This document shows, piece by piece, positions 18,458 to 26,786 of a DNA stretch of 64,000 nucleotides. The position numbers were made by a program, and so were the translations under genes. The stretch is from assembly GCF_003160695.1 (NCBI RefSeq), contig NZ_QGDD01000011.1:62001-126000 (forward strand). Direction: 5' to 3'. Source of the DNA: Nocardioides silvaticus. GTDB taxonomy: Bacteria; Actinomycetota; Actinomycetes; Propionibacteriales; Nocardioidaceae. Numbering within the stretch: position 1 is the stretch's first letter; each line of letters opens with the position of its first letter. Below the pieces are notes generated by a model. The model searched no databases, had not been told where the DNA came from, and was given only the letters and a program-made list of their open reading frames with translations.

Positions 18458-18892
18458 TCAGGTGAAGCAGTCGTCGCTCGTCGTCTCGGAGAACTCGATG
18501 TCCTCGACCAGCCACTCGCCGTCCTCCTCGACGAGCGAGTAGACGTCGACGTACTCCACGTCGTCCTCGTCCCAGCTCGAGCAGTCGTAGTGGTCGACGA
18601 CCTCCACGGTGGCGCTGTCGCCCTCGACCTCGGCCTCGCGGACCTCCGGGCCGCCGCCGACCACCGGGTCGACGTCGCCCTCCTCGCAGGAGCCGACGGG
18701 GTCTCCGTCGACGAAGTAGTCCTCGTAGCCGTCGCAGTCGCCGGTGGTGCGGGCCTCGACGACTGTCTCGACGACGTCCTCCGCACCGGCGGCGCCGCCA
18801 CCGCCGCCGCCGTCGTCACCGGTGCAGCCGGCGACGCTCAGCGCGAGCAGCAGGGCGAGGGCAGGTCCGAGGAAGGCTCTTTGGTCGGGCAC
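18458..18892 (-). CDS. Acidic lipoprotein of unknown function
   Basis: A 144-residue protein with a lipoprotein signal (LGPALALLLALSVAGC, Cys near residue 23) followed by a Gly-rich linker and a very acidic domain with four Cys (GDCDGYED, VGSCEEG, YDCSSWDED, DDCFT). The pattern of VVEARTTGDCDGYEDYF and a C-terminal VEEDGEWLVEDIEF resembles actinobacterial DUF4878-like/NTF2-like lipoproteins, but this is tentative. Surface-anchored; convergent with the upstream gene. Confidence 0.75.
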   Translation of the reverse strand: MPDQRAFLGPALALLLALSVAGCTGDDGGGGGGAAGAEDVVETVVEARTTGDCDGYEDYFVDGDPVGSCEEGDVDPVVGGGPEVREAEVEGDSATVEVVDHYDCSSWDEDDVEYVDVYSLVEEDGEWLVEDIEFSETTSDDCFT

Positions 18893-19047
18893 GCGGACAT
18901 TGTGGGCGAACCGCCGGTCCCGCGTCAGCGAAGTTGCAGCAGGTGCCGCAGCAGGAAACGCCTGCCGGGACCGGTCGGGTGAGCCGTGGGGCAGCGGGTA
19001 ACGCCCTTCCTCACGAAGTCGACGTCCCCAGACGACAGGAGTGCCGG

Positions 19048-19539
19048 ATGACCCAGGACCCGGACCTGCAGAAGCTCACCGAGGTGATGGAGGACATGCC
19101 GATCGGCATGTTCACCACGTTCGGTCCCGACGGACCGCGCGCCGTGCCCATGGCGCGGCAGCAGGTGGCCCCCGGCGCGGAGATGTGGTTCATCACCGCA
19201 CGCGACACCCAGCACGTGAGCGCGCTGGAGGAGAACCCCCGGGCGGTGGTCACCTTCAGCTCGCGCGACGCCTGGGTCTCGTTGACCGGCACCGCCCGGG
19301 TCGTCGACGACCAGCCGAAGCTCGAGGAGCTCTGGAACACCTTCGCCGAGGCGTGGATGCCCGAGGGCCCGGAGGACCCCAACGCCACCCTGGTCCGCGT
19401 CGACATCGAGCGCGGCGAGTACTGGGACACCCCGGGCGGCAAGGTCGCCTCGTTGATCAGCTTCGCGAAGGCAAAGCTCACCGGCACGACGTACGACGCG
19501 GACCACGGCGTGGTCGCCCCCGGCGGCGGTCCCGCCTAG
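19048..19539 (+). CDS. Pyridoxamine 5'-phosphate oxidase-family flavoprotein
   Basis: A 163-residue split-barrel protein: LTEVMEDMPIGMFTTFGPDGPRAVPMARQQVAPGAEMWFITARDTQHVSALEENPRAVVTFSSRDAWVSLTGTARVV. This matches the general stress protein 26-like branch, which binds FMN, FAD or F420. The ATG at 19048 follows AGGAGTGCCGG, a reasonable ribosome site. Substrate unknown; cytosolic. Confidence 0.88.
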   Translation: MTQDPDLQKLTEVMEDMPIGMFTTFGPDGPRAVPMARQQVAPGAEMWFITARDTQHVSALEENPRAVVTFSSRDAWVSLTGTARVVDDQPKLEELWNTFAEAWMPEGPEDPNATLVRVDIERGEYWDTPGGKVASLISFAKAKLTGTTYDADHGVVAPGGGPA

Positions 19540-19548
19540 CCGGTGCGG

Positions 19549-20166
19549 CTAGGAGCCCGCGGCGTTGCGCCGCCGGGTCGCCCAGGCCTTCTTGGCCGCC
19601 CGGCTGCGCCGGCGCCGCTGGCGCTCGATCTCCTCGGCCCGCCGCTCGAGTGCGCGCACCCGACGCCGCTCGGCGTTCTCCGCCTTCTTCAGCTCGGCGG
19701 CGACGGCTGCCTCCGAGCGCACCGGCCACACGTACGGGAGGTCGTCCGGGACGCCGGGGAAGAGCGGGCCGTAGTGGCCGGGATCCTTGCGGACGAGCGC
19801 GGACTGGTGGCTGCGGTGCAGGTCGGGGTCGCCGAGCCAGGGCGGGAGCGCCCCCGCAGCGGCGAGCTCCTCCTGCGTCCGCACGCTGCCGATTCCGGCG
19901 GCCCGCAGGTCGTCGGTCATGGTCGCAGCGCAGGTGTCGCCGAAGCCGAGCTCGCACCAGACCGCGCAGCAGACGAAGCCGTAGCGACCGAGCGCCTCCT
20001 CGAACCCCTTCCACATCAACGTCGCCGGGTGGTTCGCCCAGCCGTAGTCGGGGCGGGTCAGGGCGCGGACGACCTGGAGCGTCTCGACCCGCTGCTTGCC
20101 GAGGCGCTTGGCGTCCAGGGCGCGGGCGGACCGCTCGAAGTCGGGGTAGGGGAGGAAGGTCTGCAT
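19549..20166 (-). CDS. MSMEG_6728-family protein (pyrimidine-dimer-glycosylase-like)
   Basis: A 205-residue protein. The first 140 residues (MQTFLPYPDFERSARALDAKRLGKQRVETLQVVRAL... WANHPATLMWKG... HRSHQSALVRKDPGHYGPLFPGVPDDLPYVWP) match the actinobacterial MSMEG_6728 group, related to T4 endonuclease V-type pyrimidine-dimer DNA glycosylases. The C-terminal 60 residues form a highly basic, probably coiled helix (KKAENAERRRVRALERRAEEIERQRRRR) that could bind nucleic acid. DNA-repair function is inferred from family resemblance only. Confidence 0.78.
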   Translation of the reverse strand: MQTFLPYPDFERSARALDAKRLGKQRVETLQVVRALTRPDYGWANHPATLMWKGFEEALGRYGFVCCAVWCELGFGDTCAATMTDDLRAAGIGSVRTQEELAAAGALPPWLGDPDLHRSHQSALVRKDPGHYGPLFPGVPDDLPYVWPVRSEAAVAAELKKAENAERRRVRALERRAEEIERQRRRRSRAAKKAWATRRRNAAGS

Positions 20167-20200
20167 CGCCCGGCCCGGTACCCGGGCTGAAATGCAGGAT

Positions 20201-20224
20201 CCCCCGGAGGCGGACCTCCGGGGG
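20201..20224 (-). terminator. Terminator-like hairpin after tRNA-Phe
   Basis: CCCCCGGAGG and CCTCCGGGGG form a 10-bp stem with a 4-base loop, 12 bases past the 3' end of the tRNA on the minus strand. It likely ends or processes the tRNA transcript. Confidence 0.6.
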
Positions 20225-20235
20225 ACTGCACTCGG

Positions 20236-20309
20236 TGGGCAGGGGCGGGGTCGAACCGCCGACCTTCCACTTTTCAGGCGGACGCTCGTACCAACTGAGC
20301 TACCTGCCC
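20236..20309 (-). tRNA. tRNA-Phe (GAA)
   Basis: On the minus strand the acceptor GGGCAGG pairs with CCTGCCC. The D arm is GCTC/GAGC, the anticodon stem TCCGC/GTGGA encloses the loop CTGAAAA with anticodon GAA, and the T arm is intact with GTTCGAC. Length 74 without CCA; CCA is not encoded. Confidence 0.95.
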
Positions 20310-20425
20310 GAGCAGTGGCACACCATACCGGAGGTGCAGCCGTCCGACGAAAGCGGCGGCGTACGCCGGCAACGTGACGGTCCCCACGATGTGGGTCAAG
20401 CGACCTCGTGGGAGGCTTTACCCTC

Positions 20426-21715
20426 GTGATCACCCGTCGAACCAAGGTCCAGCTGCTGGTCTTCGCAGTGATCACGTTGCTCGGCGTCACCTACACGGGG
20501 GCCCGCTACGCGGAGCTCGACCGGATGATCTGGGACCAGAGCTACACGGTCGTGGCGCACTACCCCGAGTCCGGCGGCATCTTCGCCGGCGGCGAGGTGA
20601 CCTACCGGGGCGTGGGCATCGGCAAGGTCAGCAAGCTCGAGCTCACCCGCGACGGCGTCGACGTCCACCTCGAGATCGACGACGAGTGGGACAAGATCCC
20701 CGCCGACACCCGGGCGCTGGTCGGCAACCGGTCCGCGGTCGGCGAGCAGTACGTCGAGCTCCAGCCGCAGGTCGACGACGGCCCTTACCTCGAGGACGGC
20801 TCGGAGATCACCGACGTCGCGACCCCGATCGCGACCGAGAAGCTGCTGGCCGACCTCGCCCGCACGGTCGGCAGCGTCGACCAGGACGCGCTGCGGACCA
20901 CCGTCGACGAGCTGGGTACGGCGTTCGCGGGCACCGGCGAGGACCTCCAGCGGATCATCGACACCGGGAACTCCTTCATCGAGACGGCCGACGCCAACTT
21001 CGAGGTCACCACCGCGCTGATCGAGGACGCCAACACCGTCCTGAAGGGTCAGATCGACACCCAGAGCTCCCTGCGCACCTTCGCGCGCGAGCTCCGCACC
21101 TTCTCCACCTCGCTGGCCGGCGCGGACGAGGACCTGCGCAAGGTCATCGACAGCGGCTCCTTCACCGCCAACCAGCTGCGGACCTTCCTGGAGCAGAACG
21201 AGGCCGAGGTCTCCGACCTGCTCCGCAACGTCATCACCACCGGCGAGGTGGTGGTGTCCAACATCGACGGCCTCCGCCACATCTTCATCTGGTACCCGAT
21301 GCTCCTCGAGGGCTCGTTCACCGTCATCGCGAAGAACTCCACCAACGGGCAGTACGAGTCCCACATCGGTCTCGCCCTGGGTACGACGACGCCCTGCCGC
21401 GGCGGCTACGAGGTTACCGAGAAGCGCAGCCCCTCCAACGTCGAGGACCGCGACCTCCCGCTCGACGTGAAGTGCACCGAGCCGCCGACCAAGAGCACCC
21501 CGCGCGGCGCCCAGAACCTGCCGCGCGTCACGCCCGACCTCGACGGTGTCCCGGACGACTCCGAGGACGTGCTCGGCTCGTTCGACGTCGCGACCGGCGA
21601 GGTCGCCTGGGGTGCCCCGGCCACCACGTCCCGCCGAGCCGAGGTGGCCATGCCCTCGCTGGGCGAGGACTCCTGGAAGTGGCTCTACCTCGAGCCGCTC
21701 CTCGACGCCCGTTAG
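20426..21715 (+). CDS. Orphan Mce-family (MlaD-domain) protein
   Basis: A 429-residue protein with one N-terminal membrane span (VQLLVFAVITLLGVTYTGARY) and an MlaD/Mce domain (YTVVAHYPESGGIFAGGEVTYRGVGIGKVSKLEL... VGEQYVELQP), followed by a long helical region and a Pro/Thr-rich acidic tail. Mce proteins form the periplasm-side channel of lipid or sterol ABC importers and usually occur as six genes beside two YrbE permeases; here there is a single gene between two tRNAs. The GTG at 20426 is preceded at 10 bases by GGAGG; an in-frame GTG six codons earlier lies before that site. Confidence 0.85.
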   Translation: MITRRTKVQLLVFAVITLLGVTYTGARYAELDRMIWDQSYTVVAHYPESGGIFAGGEVTYRGVGIGKVSKLELTRDGVDVHLEIDDEWDKIPADTRALVGNRSAVGEQYVELQPQVDDGPYLEDGSEITDVATPIATEKLLADLARTVGSVDQDALRTTVDELGTAFAGTGEDLQRIIDTGNSFIETADANFEVTTALIEDANTVLKGQIDTQSSLRTFARELRTFSTSLAGADEDLRKVIDSGSFTANQLRTFLEQNEAEVSDLLRNVITTGEVVVSNIDGLRHIFIWYPMLLEGSFTVIAKNSTNGQYESHIGLALGTTTPCRGGYEVTEKRSPSNVEDRDLPLDVKCTEPPTKSTPRGAQNLPRVTPDLDGVPDDSEDVLGSFDVATGEVAWGAPATTSRRAEVAMPSLGEDSWKWLYLEPLLDAR

Positions 21716-21777
21716 GTCCCGCGGGTATCCCCGCGACTATGCTGTCCGCGCTGCGCCGGCCTGGTCCGACGCGGCGG

Positions 21778-21850
21778 GCCCCCGTCGTCTAGCGGCCCAG
21801 GACCCCGCCCTTTCACGGCGGTAGCGCCGGTTCGAATCCGGTCGGGGGTG
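21778..21850 (+). tRNA. tRNA-Glu (TTC)
   Basis: Acceptor GCCCCCG pairs with CGGGGGT (one G-T). The anticodon stem CCGCC/GGCGG encloses CTTTCAC with anticodon TTC, and the T loop GTTCGAATCC is normal. Length 73; CCA is not encoded. Confidence 0.95.
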
Positions 21851-21880
21851 CTCCTGTCGTTCCGACGGCTGTCCCTCCGC

Positions 21881-24205
21881 TCACGACACCTGCAGGGCCA
21901 GTGCGGCCAGCGCGCCGTTGACGACCGCCCCGGGCTCGAGGTCGTGGACCCGGTAGAGGTCCCCGACGGAGCCGGACTGGCCGAAGGCGTCGACGCCGAG
22001 CGGGACGCAGGGCACGCCGAGGGCCGATCCCAGCCAGGACAGCGCGTGTGAGGCCGCGTCGTGCACGGTCACGACCGGGACCCCGGGGGCGAACGCCTGG
22101 ACCAACGTGCCGGCCTGTGACGGCGTCGTCGCCGTGCGGATGCCCTGCCGCAGCGTCCGCTGCCAAGCGGCGTACAGCCGGTCGGCCGAGGTCACGTCGA
22201 CGACGTGGGCCCGCACCCCCTCCTCCGCGAGCTCGGCCGCTGCGGCCAGTGCCTCAGGCACGAGCGCGCCGCAGGCGGCGATCTGGACGGTCGGGCCGTC
22301 GCCGGGCTCGGCCTCGTGCAACCGGTAGGCGCCCGAGACGACCTGGCGGCGCAGCAGCGCGTCACCGAGTCGTCTCCTCGCCGCCTCGAACGGCTGCTGG
22401 TCGAGCGGCCGGGTGGTGAGGCGGAAGTAGTACGAGCCCTCCTCGGCCGCGGCCACCCGCCGGAGCGCGTCGCACAGCAGCCAGTCCAGCGCGACGCCGT
22501 ACGCCGGCTCGAGGAGGGTGACGTGCGGAAGCTCGATGCCGACCGAGGCGGTGAGCGTCGACTGATGCGCGCCGCCCTCGGGCGCGAGCGTGATGCCGGA
22601 CGGCGTCCCGGCGACGACGAACCGCGCGCCGGAGTAGACCGAGTAGAGGAACGCGTCGAGCCCGCGCAGCACGAAGGGGTCGTACAGGGTGCCGACGGGG
22701 AGCAGCGGCTGGTCGGAGAGGTCCCACGTGAGACCCAGCTGGCCCAGCAGCAGGAACAGGTTCATCTCCGAGATGCCGAGCTCGATGTGCTGTCCGGCCG
22801 GGCCCTCGTGCCACTTCACCGCAGAGTCCTGGGACCACCGGGGCCGGTCCTCGGCGGTGAAAACGCCGGTGCGGTTGATGAAGCCGGCCAGGTTGGTCGA
22901 CGTCGCGACGTCCGGCGCAGTGGTCACGAGGAGCGGCGCGACCTGCTCGTCCCGGGAGAGGTTCACGAGCACGCGACCGAACGCCTCCTGCGTCGAGATC
23001 GGCTTGCCGGAGCGGAACCCGGTGGCGGTCGGGACGTCGACGGCCGGAGCCGGGGGACGACCCGGGCGCGCCAGGACGGCGGCGCGCTCCTCCGCCAGCC
23101 GACCTGCAGGCGTCGCCGGGTCGAGCCGGTCCCACTCGTCCTGCGCTGTCAGCCCCAGGCCGGCGCGGAGCGCATCCACCTGGTCGCCGGTGAGGAGCGC
23201 CGAGTGGTTGCGCGGGTCGCCGGCGATCGGCAGCCCCCAGCCCTTCACCGTGTAGGCGAAGACCACGCTGGGTCGGTCGGTCACCGCGTCGCACTGGGCG
23301 TACGCGTCGAGCACCGCTGTCATGTCGTGCCCACCGAGGTCGGTGACCAGGCGGGCGACGTCAGCGTCGTCGCGCCCGCGCAGATGGTCCGCGACGGAGT
23401 CGGGCGCCCCGCGGAGGAACGCCGTGCGCAGCTCGTCGTGGGGAAGTCCGAACAGGGACTGGTAGCGCTCGTTGGGCATGTCGTCGATCCAGCGAAGGAT
23501 CTCGGGACACTCCTGTGCGGCCGCCCCGAGCCGGGGACCGTACTTCACCTCGACGACGTGCCAGCCCGCCGCCTCGAACTGGGCACGCCACTGCTTGATC
23601 CGGACGCCGGGGATGACCCGGTCCAGTGACTGCCGGTTGAAGTCGACGACCCACATGACGTTGCCGAGCCCGGTCGTGGCGTCGTCGGCGACGGCCTCCC
23701 AGACGTTGCCCTCGTCCAGCTCGGCGTCGCCCATCAGTGCGATGAAGCGCGAGGCGGGGCGCTCGCCGAAGTGCGCGTCGACGTAGCGACGTGCGACCGC
23801 GGCGAACAGCGGTGCAGCCGCGCCCAGGCCGACCGACCCGGTGGAGAAGTCGACGCCGTCGGGGTCCTTGGTGCGGCTCGGGTAGGACTGCAGCCCGCCG
23901 TACTCCCGCAGCCGCGTGAGGTAGGAACGGTCGAGATTGCCCAGCAGGTACTGGATGGCGTGGAAGACCGGGCTCGCGTGCGGCTTGACGCTGACCCGGT
24001 CGTGCGGCCCGAGGTGCGCGAACCAGAGCGCGGTCATCGCGCTCACGAGCGAGGCGCTGGAGGCCTGGTGGCCTCCGACCTTCACCCCGTCGGCGGTCTC
24101 GCGCTCCCGGTTGGCCGCGTCGACGATGCGGGTCGAGAGCCAGAGGACGCGTCGCGCGACGTCATCGAGCGTCGCGGCGCGGTCGTCGACGGGCAGGGCC
24201 GTCAT
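21881..24205 (-). CDS. Thiamine-diphosphate E1/transketolase-like 2-oxoacid dehydrogenase component
   Basis: A 774-residue homodimer-type enzyme like AceE but shorter (AceE is near 890). The TPP/Mg site is GDAELDEGNVWEAV...VDFN, with KPHASPVFHAIQYLLG at the N-terminal domain and a transketolase central and C-terminal pair (SVGIELPHVTLLEPAYGVALDW; VTVHDAASHALSWLGSALGVPCVPLGVDAFGQSG). It starts one base inside the acdS stop (TGATG), so it is translated with ACC deaminase, whose product is 2-oxobutyrate. I infer it acts on that or a related 2-oxoacid; no E2/E3 genes are present here. Confidence 0.8.
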   Translation of the reverse strand: MTALPVDDRAATLDDVARRVLWLSTRIVDAANRERETADGVKVGGHQASSASLVSAMTALWFAHLGPHDRVSVKPHASPVFHAIQYLLGNLDRSYLTRLREYGGLQSYPSRTKDPDGVDFSTGSVGLGAAAPLFAAVARRYVDAHFGERPASRFIALMGDAELDEGNVWEAVADDATTGLGNVMWVVDFNRQSLDRVIPGVRIKQWRAQFEAAGWHVVEVKYGPRLGAAAQECPEILRWIDDMPNERYQSLFGLPHDELRTAFLRGAPDSVADHLRGRDDADVARLVTDLGGHDMTAVLDAYAQCDAVTDRPSVVFAYTVKGWGLPIAGDPRNHSALLTGDQVDALRAGLGLTAQDEWDRLDPATPAGRLAEERAAVLARPGRPPAPAVDVPTATGFRSGKPISTQEAFGRVLVNLSRDEQVAPLLVTTAPDVATSTNLAGFINRTGVFTAEDRPRWSQDSAVKWHEGPAGQHIELGISEMNLFLLLGQLGLTWDLSDQPLLPVGTLYDPFVLRGLDAFLYSVYSGARFVVAGTPSGITLAPEGGAHQSTLTASVGIELPHVTLLEPAYGVALDWLLCDALRRVAAAEEGSYYFRLTTRPLDQQPFEAARRRLGDALLRRQVVSGAYRLHEAEPGDGPTVQIAACGALVPEALAAAAELAEEGVRAHVVDVTSADRLYAAWQRTLRQGIRTATTPSQAGTLVQAFAPGVPVVTVHDAASHALSWLGSALGVPCVPLGVDAFGQSGSVGDLYRVHDLEPGAVVNGALAALALQVS

Positions 24206-25245
24206 CAGGTCTCCAGCCGCTGGGTGTGGGTGAACAGCGCGCTGTAGGCGTTGAGTGCCGGCTGCCCGCCGAGGTGTGCGTAGAGGACGGTGGAGTCCTT
24301 GGAGATGTCGCCGCGCGTGACGAGGTCGACGAGGCCGGCCATGGACTTGCCCTCGTAGACCGGGTCGAGGATGACGCCCTCGAGCTGGCCGGTGAGGCGG
24401 ATCGCGTCGAGCGTCGAGTCGACCGGGATGCCGTAGAGGTCTCCTGCCCACCCCTCGAGCACCGTCACCTCGTCGTCGCGCAGCGGCCGCTCGAGCCCGA
24501 TGAGCTCCGCCGTGTTGCGTGCGATCCGCTCGACCTGCTCGGTGGTCTCGGCGATCTTGGCGCTGGCATCGATGCCGAGCACGCGGCGCGGGCGGCCGCC
24601 GGCGTCCTCCAGCGCGGCGAAGCCGGCGATCATCCCGGCGTGCGTGGAGCCCGTCACAGAGCAGACCACGATCGTGTCGAAGAAGACGCCCAGCTCTCGC
24701 TCCTGCTCTGCCACCTCGTAGGCCCAGTTGGCGAAGCCGAGGCCGCCGAGGCGGTGGTCGGAGGCCCCTGCCGGGATCGCGTACGGCGTCCCGCCGGCAG
24801 CCTCCACGTCGGCCAGCGCCTGCTTCCACGAGTCCTTGAACCCGATGCCGAACCCGGCGGGGTCGAGCCGGACCTCGGCGCCCATGACCCGGCTCAGCAG
24901 GATGTTGCCGACGCGGTCGTTGACCGGGTCGGGCCAGTCGACCCACTTCTCCTGCACGAGCACCGCCCGGAGCCCGAGCTTGGCGGCGACCGCCGCGACC
25001 TGGCGGGTGTGGTTGGACTGGTAGCCACCGATCGACACCAAGGTGTCCGCGCCCTGCGCGATCACGTCCGGGACGATGTACTCGAGCTTGCGGGTCTTGT
25101 TGCCGCCGTACGCGAGGCCCGAGCTGCAGTCCTCCCGCTTCATCCAGAGCTGCGCCCCGCCGAGGTGCTCGGTGAGCCGGGGCAGCGGGTGCACCGGACT
25201 GGGGCCGAAGGTGAGCGGGTAGCGGTCGAAGTCGCTGATGGCCAT
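24205..25245 (-). CDS. acdS: 1-aminocyclopropane-1-carboxylate deaminase
   Basis: A 346-residue PLP enzyme of the tryptophan-synthase-beta fold. PLP lysine lies in [11 protein letters not shown], followed by [15 protein letters not shown]. The [12 protein letters not shown] and [13 protein letters not shown] segments carry the Glu and Leu that distinguish true ACC deaminase from D-cysteine desulfhydrase. It converts ACC to 2-oxobutyrate and ammonia. It lies 2 bases after the gntR gene and overlaps the E1-like gene, giving a three-gene operon. Confidence 0.85.
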   Translation of the reverse strand: MAISDFDRYPLTFGPSPVHPLPRLTEHLGGAQLWMKREDCSSGLAYGGNKTRKLEYIVPDVIAQGADTLVSIGGYQSNHTRQVAAVAAKLGLRAVLVQEKWVDWPDPVNDRVGNILLSRVMGAEVRLDPAGFGIGFKDSWKQALADVEAAGGTPYAIPAGASDHRLGGLGFANWAYEVAEQERELGVFFDTIVVCSVTGSTHAGMIAGFAALEDAGGRPRRVLGIDASAKIAETTEQVERIARNTAELIGLERPLRDDEVTVLEGWAGDLYGIPVDSTLDAIRLTGQLEGVILDPVYEGKSMAGLVDLVTRGDISKDSTVLYAHLGGQPALNAYSALFTHTQRLET

Positions 25246-25247
25246 GG

Positions 25248-25931
25248 TCAGTCCTCGGTTGTCGTGGCGTCGTCGGTGTCGCCGGCGTCGGTCGCCGGAA
25301 GCGAGTGCCAGGTGTCGAAGGCGACGGCTGCCGCCTCGTCGACGTCGCCGGCCTCGCAGAGCCGGATCAGGTCGTCGTGACGCCGTACGGAGGCCCGGCC
25401 GTCCAGGGTCGAGAAGCGCAGCCGCTCGGCACGGCGCAGCACGGGGGTGAACTGCTCGAGGACCGAGGTGAGGGCGGTGTTGCCGGCAACGACGACCGGG
25501 ACCCCGTGCAGGTCGTCGTCGGCACGGAGTGCGGACTCGACGTCGCCGTCGCGCAGGGCCTGCTTGAACCGTCGGTTGGCCTCGCGCATGCGCTGCAGGT
25601 CCGCACGGGTCAGCCGGTCGATCGCCTCGCGGAGGGCGAGTGAGTGCAGGGCGGCGACGACGTCGCGGGCCTCGCGCACGGCGCGCAGGTCGACGCTGCT
25701 GACCACGGTCGAGCGGCCGGGTGTCGCGACGACCAGGCCGGCTTCCGCCAGCCTCAGCAGCGCTTCCCGGACGGGCGTCCGGCTGACGCCGAGCCAGTCC
25801 GCCAGCTCGAGGTCCTTGAGCTGTTCCCCCGGGGCGAGGGTCCCGTCGACGATCGCGTCGCGCAGCTGGCCGAACACCTCCTCGCGGAGCAGTCGGCGGT
25901 CGATCGGCACGCGGCGGTCAGGAATCGGCAT
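25248..25931 (-). CDS. GntR-family (FCD-type) regulator of the acdS operon
   Basis: A 227-residue regulator: an N-terminal winged helix ([53 protein letters not shown]) and an alpha-helical C-terminal FCD-like domain ([21 protein letters not shown]...[26 protein letters not shown]). It is first in the operon with acdS and the E1-like gene. The start codon abuts the perfect palindrome TGCAATATATTGCA, so it probably represses itself. The transcript may be leaderless: TTGACG with 17 bases to TGCAAT would start transcription at the ATG. Confidence 0.9.
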   Translation of the reverse strand: MPIPDRRVPIDRRLLREEVFGQLRDAIVDGTLAPGEQLKDLELADWLGVSRTPVREALLRLAEAGLVVATPGRSTVVSSVDLRAVREARDVVAALHSLALREAIDRLTRADLQRMREANRRFKQALRDGDVESALRADDDLHGVPVVVAGNTALTSVLEQFTPVLRRAERLRFSTLDGRASVRRHDDLIRLCEAGDVDEAAAVAFDTWHSLPATDAGDTDDATTTED

Positions 25932-25944
25932 GCAATATATTGCA
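25931..25944. promoter_or_regulatory. GntR operator 1
   Basis: TGCAATATATTGCA, a perfect 14-bp palindrome, overlaps the first base of the gntR ATG and the likely minus-strand -10 region. A second near-identical site lies exactly 73 bases away, centre to centre. Confidence 0.85.
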
Positions 25945-25984
25945 CACCCGATCGACGATCTCGTCAAGCCGGGCAATTCGGCTC

Positions 25985-26016
25985 TTGCAGGCAAGATGCT
26001 ATATGCAATATATTGC
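25985..26016 (+). promoter_or_regulatory. Promoter and GntR operator 2 of the hydrolase gene
   Basis: TTGCAG at 25985-25990 and TATATT at 26009-26014 are spaced by 18 bases as -35 and -10. The -10 lies within TGCAATATATTGC (26004-26016), the second copy of the GntR palindrome, lacking only its last base. Repressor bound here would block the promoter of the gene at 26073. Confidence 0.7.
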
Positions 26017-26072
26017 CGACTCCATCCCCACATCGCGGGTCGCTGACCCGGGACCTGACGAAGGAGTCGAAG

Positions 26073-26786
26073 ATGACGAACACCGACCTGAGAGTCCGCA
26101 ACATCGTGCTGGTGCACGGAGCCTTCGCCGACGGCGGCGGCTGGCGGGGCGTCTACGACCAGCTGACGGCGCGCGGCTACCGCGTGAGCATCGTGCAGAA
26201 TCCGCTGACCTCGCTGGCCGACGACGTCGCCGCCACCGTCCGGGTCCTGGATCGACAGGACGGCCCGACCGTCCTCGTCGGTCACTCGTGGGGCGGCACG
26301 GTCATCACCGAGGCCGGTCTCCACCCCAACGTGGCGGGACTCGTCTACGTCTCGGCGCTCGCGCCCGACACGGGCGAGACCACGGGGCAGCAGTACGACG
26401 GTTTCGCGCCGACTCCCGACTTCGTCATCGAGGTCGGCGACGACGGGTTCGGCTTCCTCAGCGCCGAGAAGTTCAAGGACGGCTTCGCGGCCGATGCCAG
26501 CGACGCGGACGCCGCCTTCCTCCGCGACTCGCAGGTCCCCATCGACATGTCCGTCTTCGACACGCCCGTCACCGCTGCCGCGTGGCACGAGCGGCCGAGC
26601 TGGGCAGTGATCGCCACCGACGACAAGTCCTTCGACCAGGCGATGCTGCAGCACATGGCCCAGCGGGCGGGCGCGAAGATCACGACAGTCGCGGCGAGCC
26701 ACGCGCTCTACCTGACCCAGCCGGGCGTCGTCGCCGAGGTGATCACGGAGGCCGCCGAGAACGCCCTCGCCGACGACCGCGGCTAG
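26073..26786 (+). CDS. Alpha/beta hydrolase
   Basis: A 237-residue hydrolase with oxyanion HGAFADGGGW, nucleophile GHSWGG, and a C-terminal catalytic His in AASHALYLTQP; an Asp of the triad is probably in IATDDKSFD. It resembles the chloroperoxidase/EstA-like alpha/beta hydrolases that often act on small esters. AAGGAG lies 7 bases before the ATG. It is divergent from the gntR-acdS operon and shares the operator region, so it is probably induced with it. Confidence 0.88.
   Translation: MTNTDLRVRNIVLVHGAFADGGGWRGVYDQLTARGYRVSIVQNPLTSLADDVAATVRVLDRQDGPTVLVGHSWGGTVITEAGLHPNVAGLVYVSALAPDTGETTGQQYDGFAPTPDFVIEVGDDGFGFLSAEKFKDGFAADASDADAAFLRDSQVPIDMSVFDTPVTAAAWHERPSWAVIATDDKSFDQAMLQHMAQRAGAKITTVAASHALYLTQPGVVAEVITEAAENALADDRG

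Noticed and set aside
15823-18819. A 998-codon open frame on the minus strand
   Set aside because: Only its C-terminal 183 codons are the real SRPBCC gene; the rest is antisense to the glutamate-synthase-like gene.
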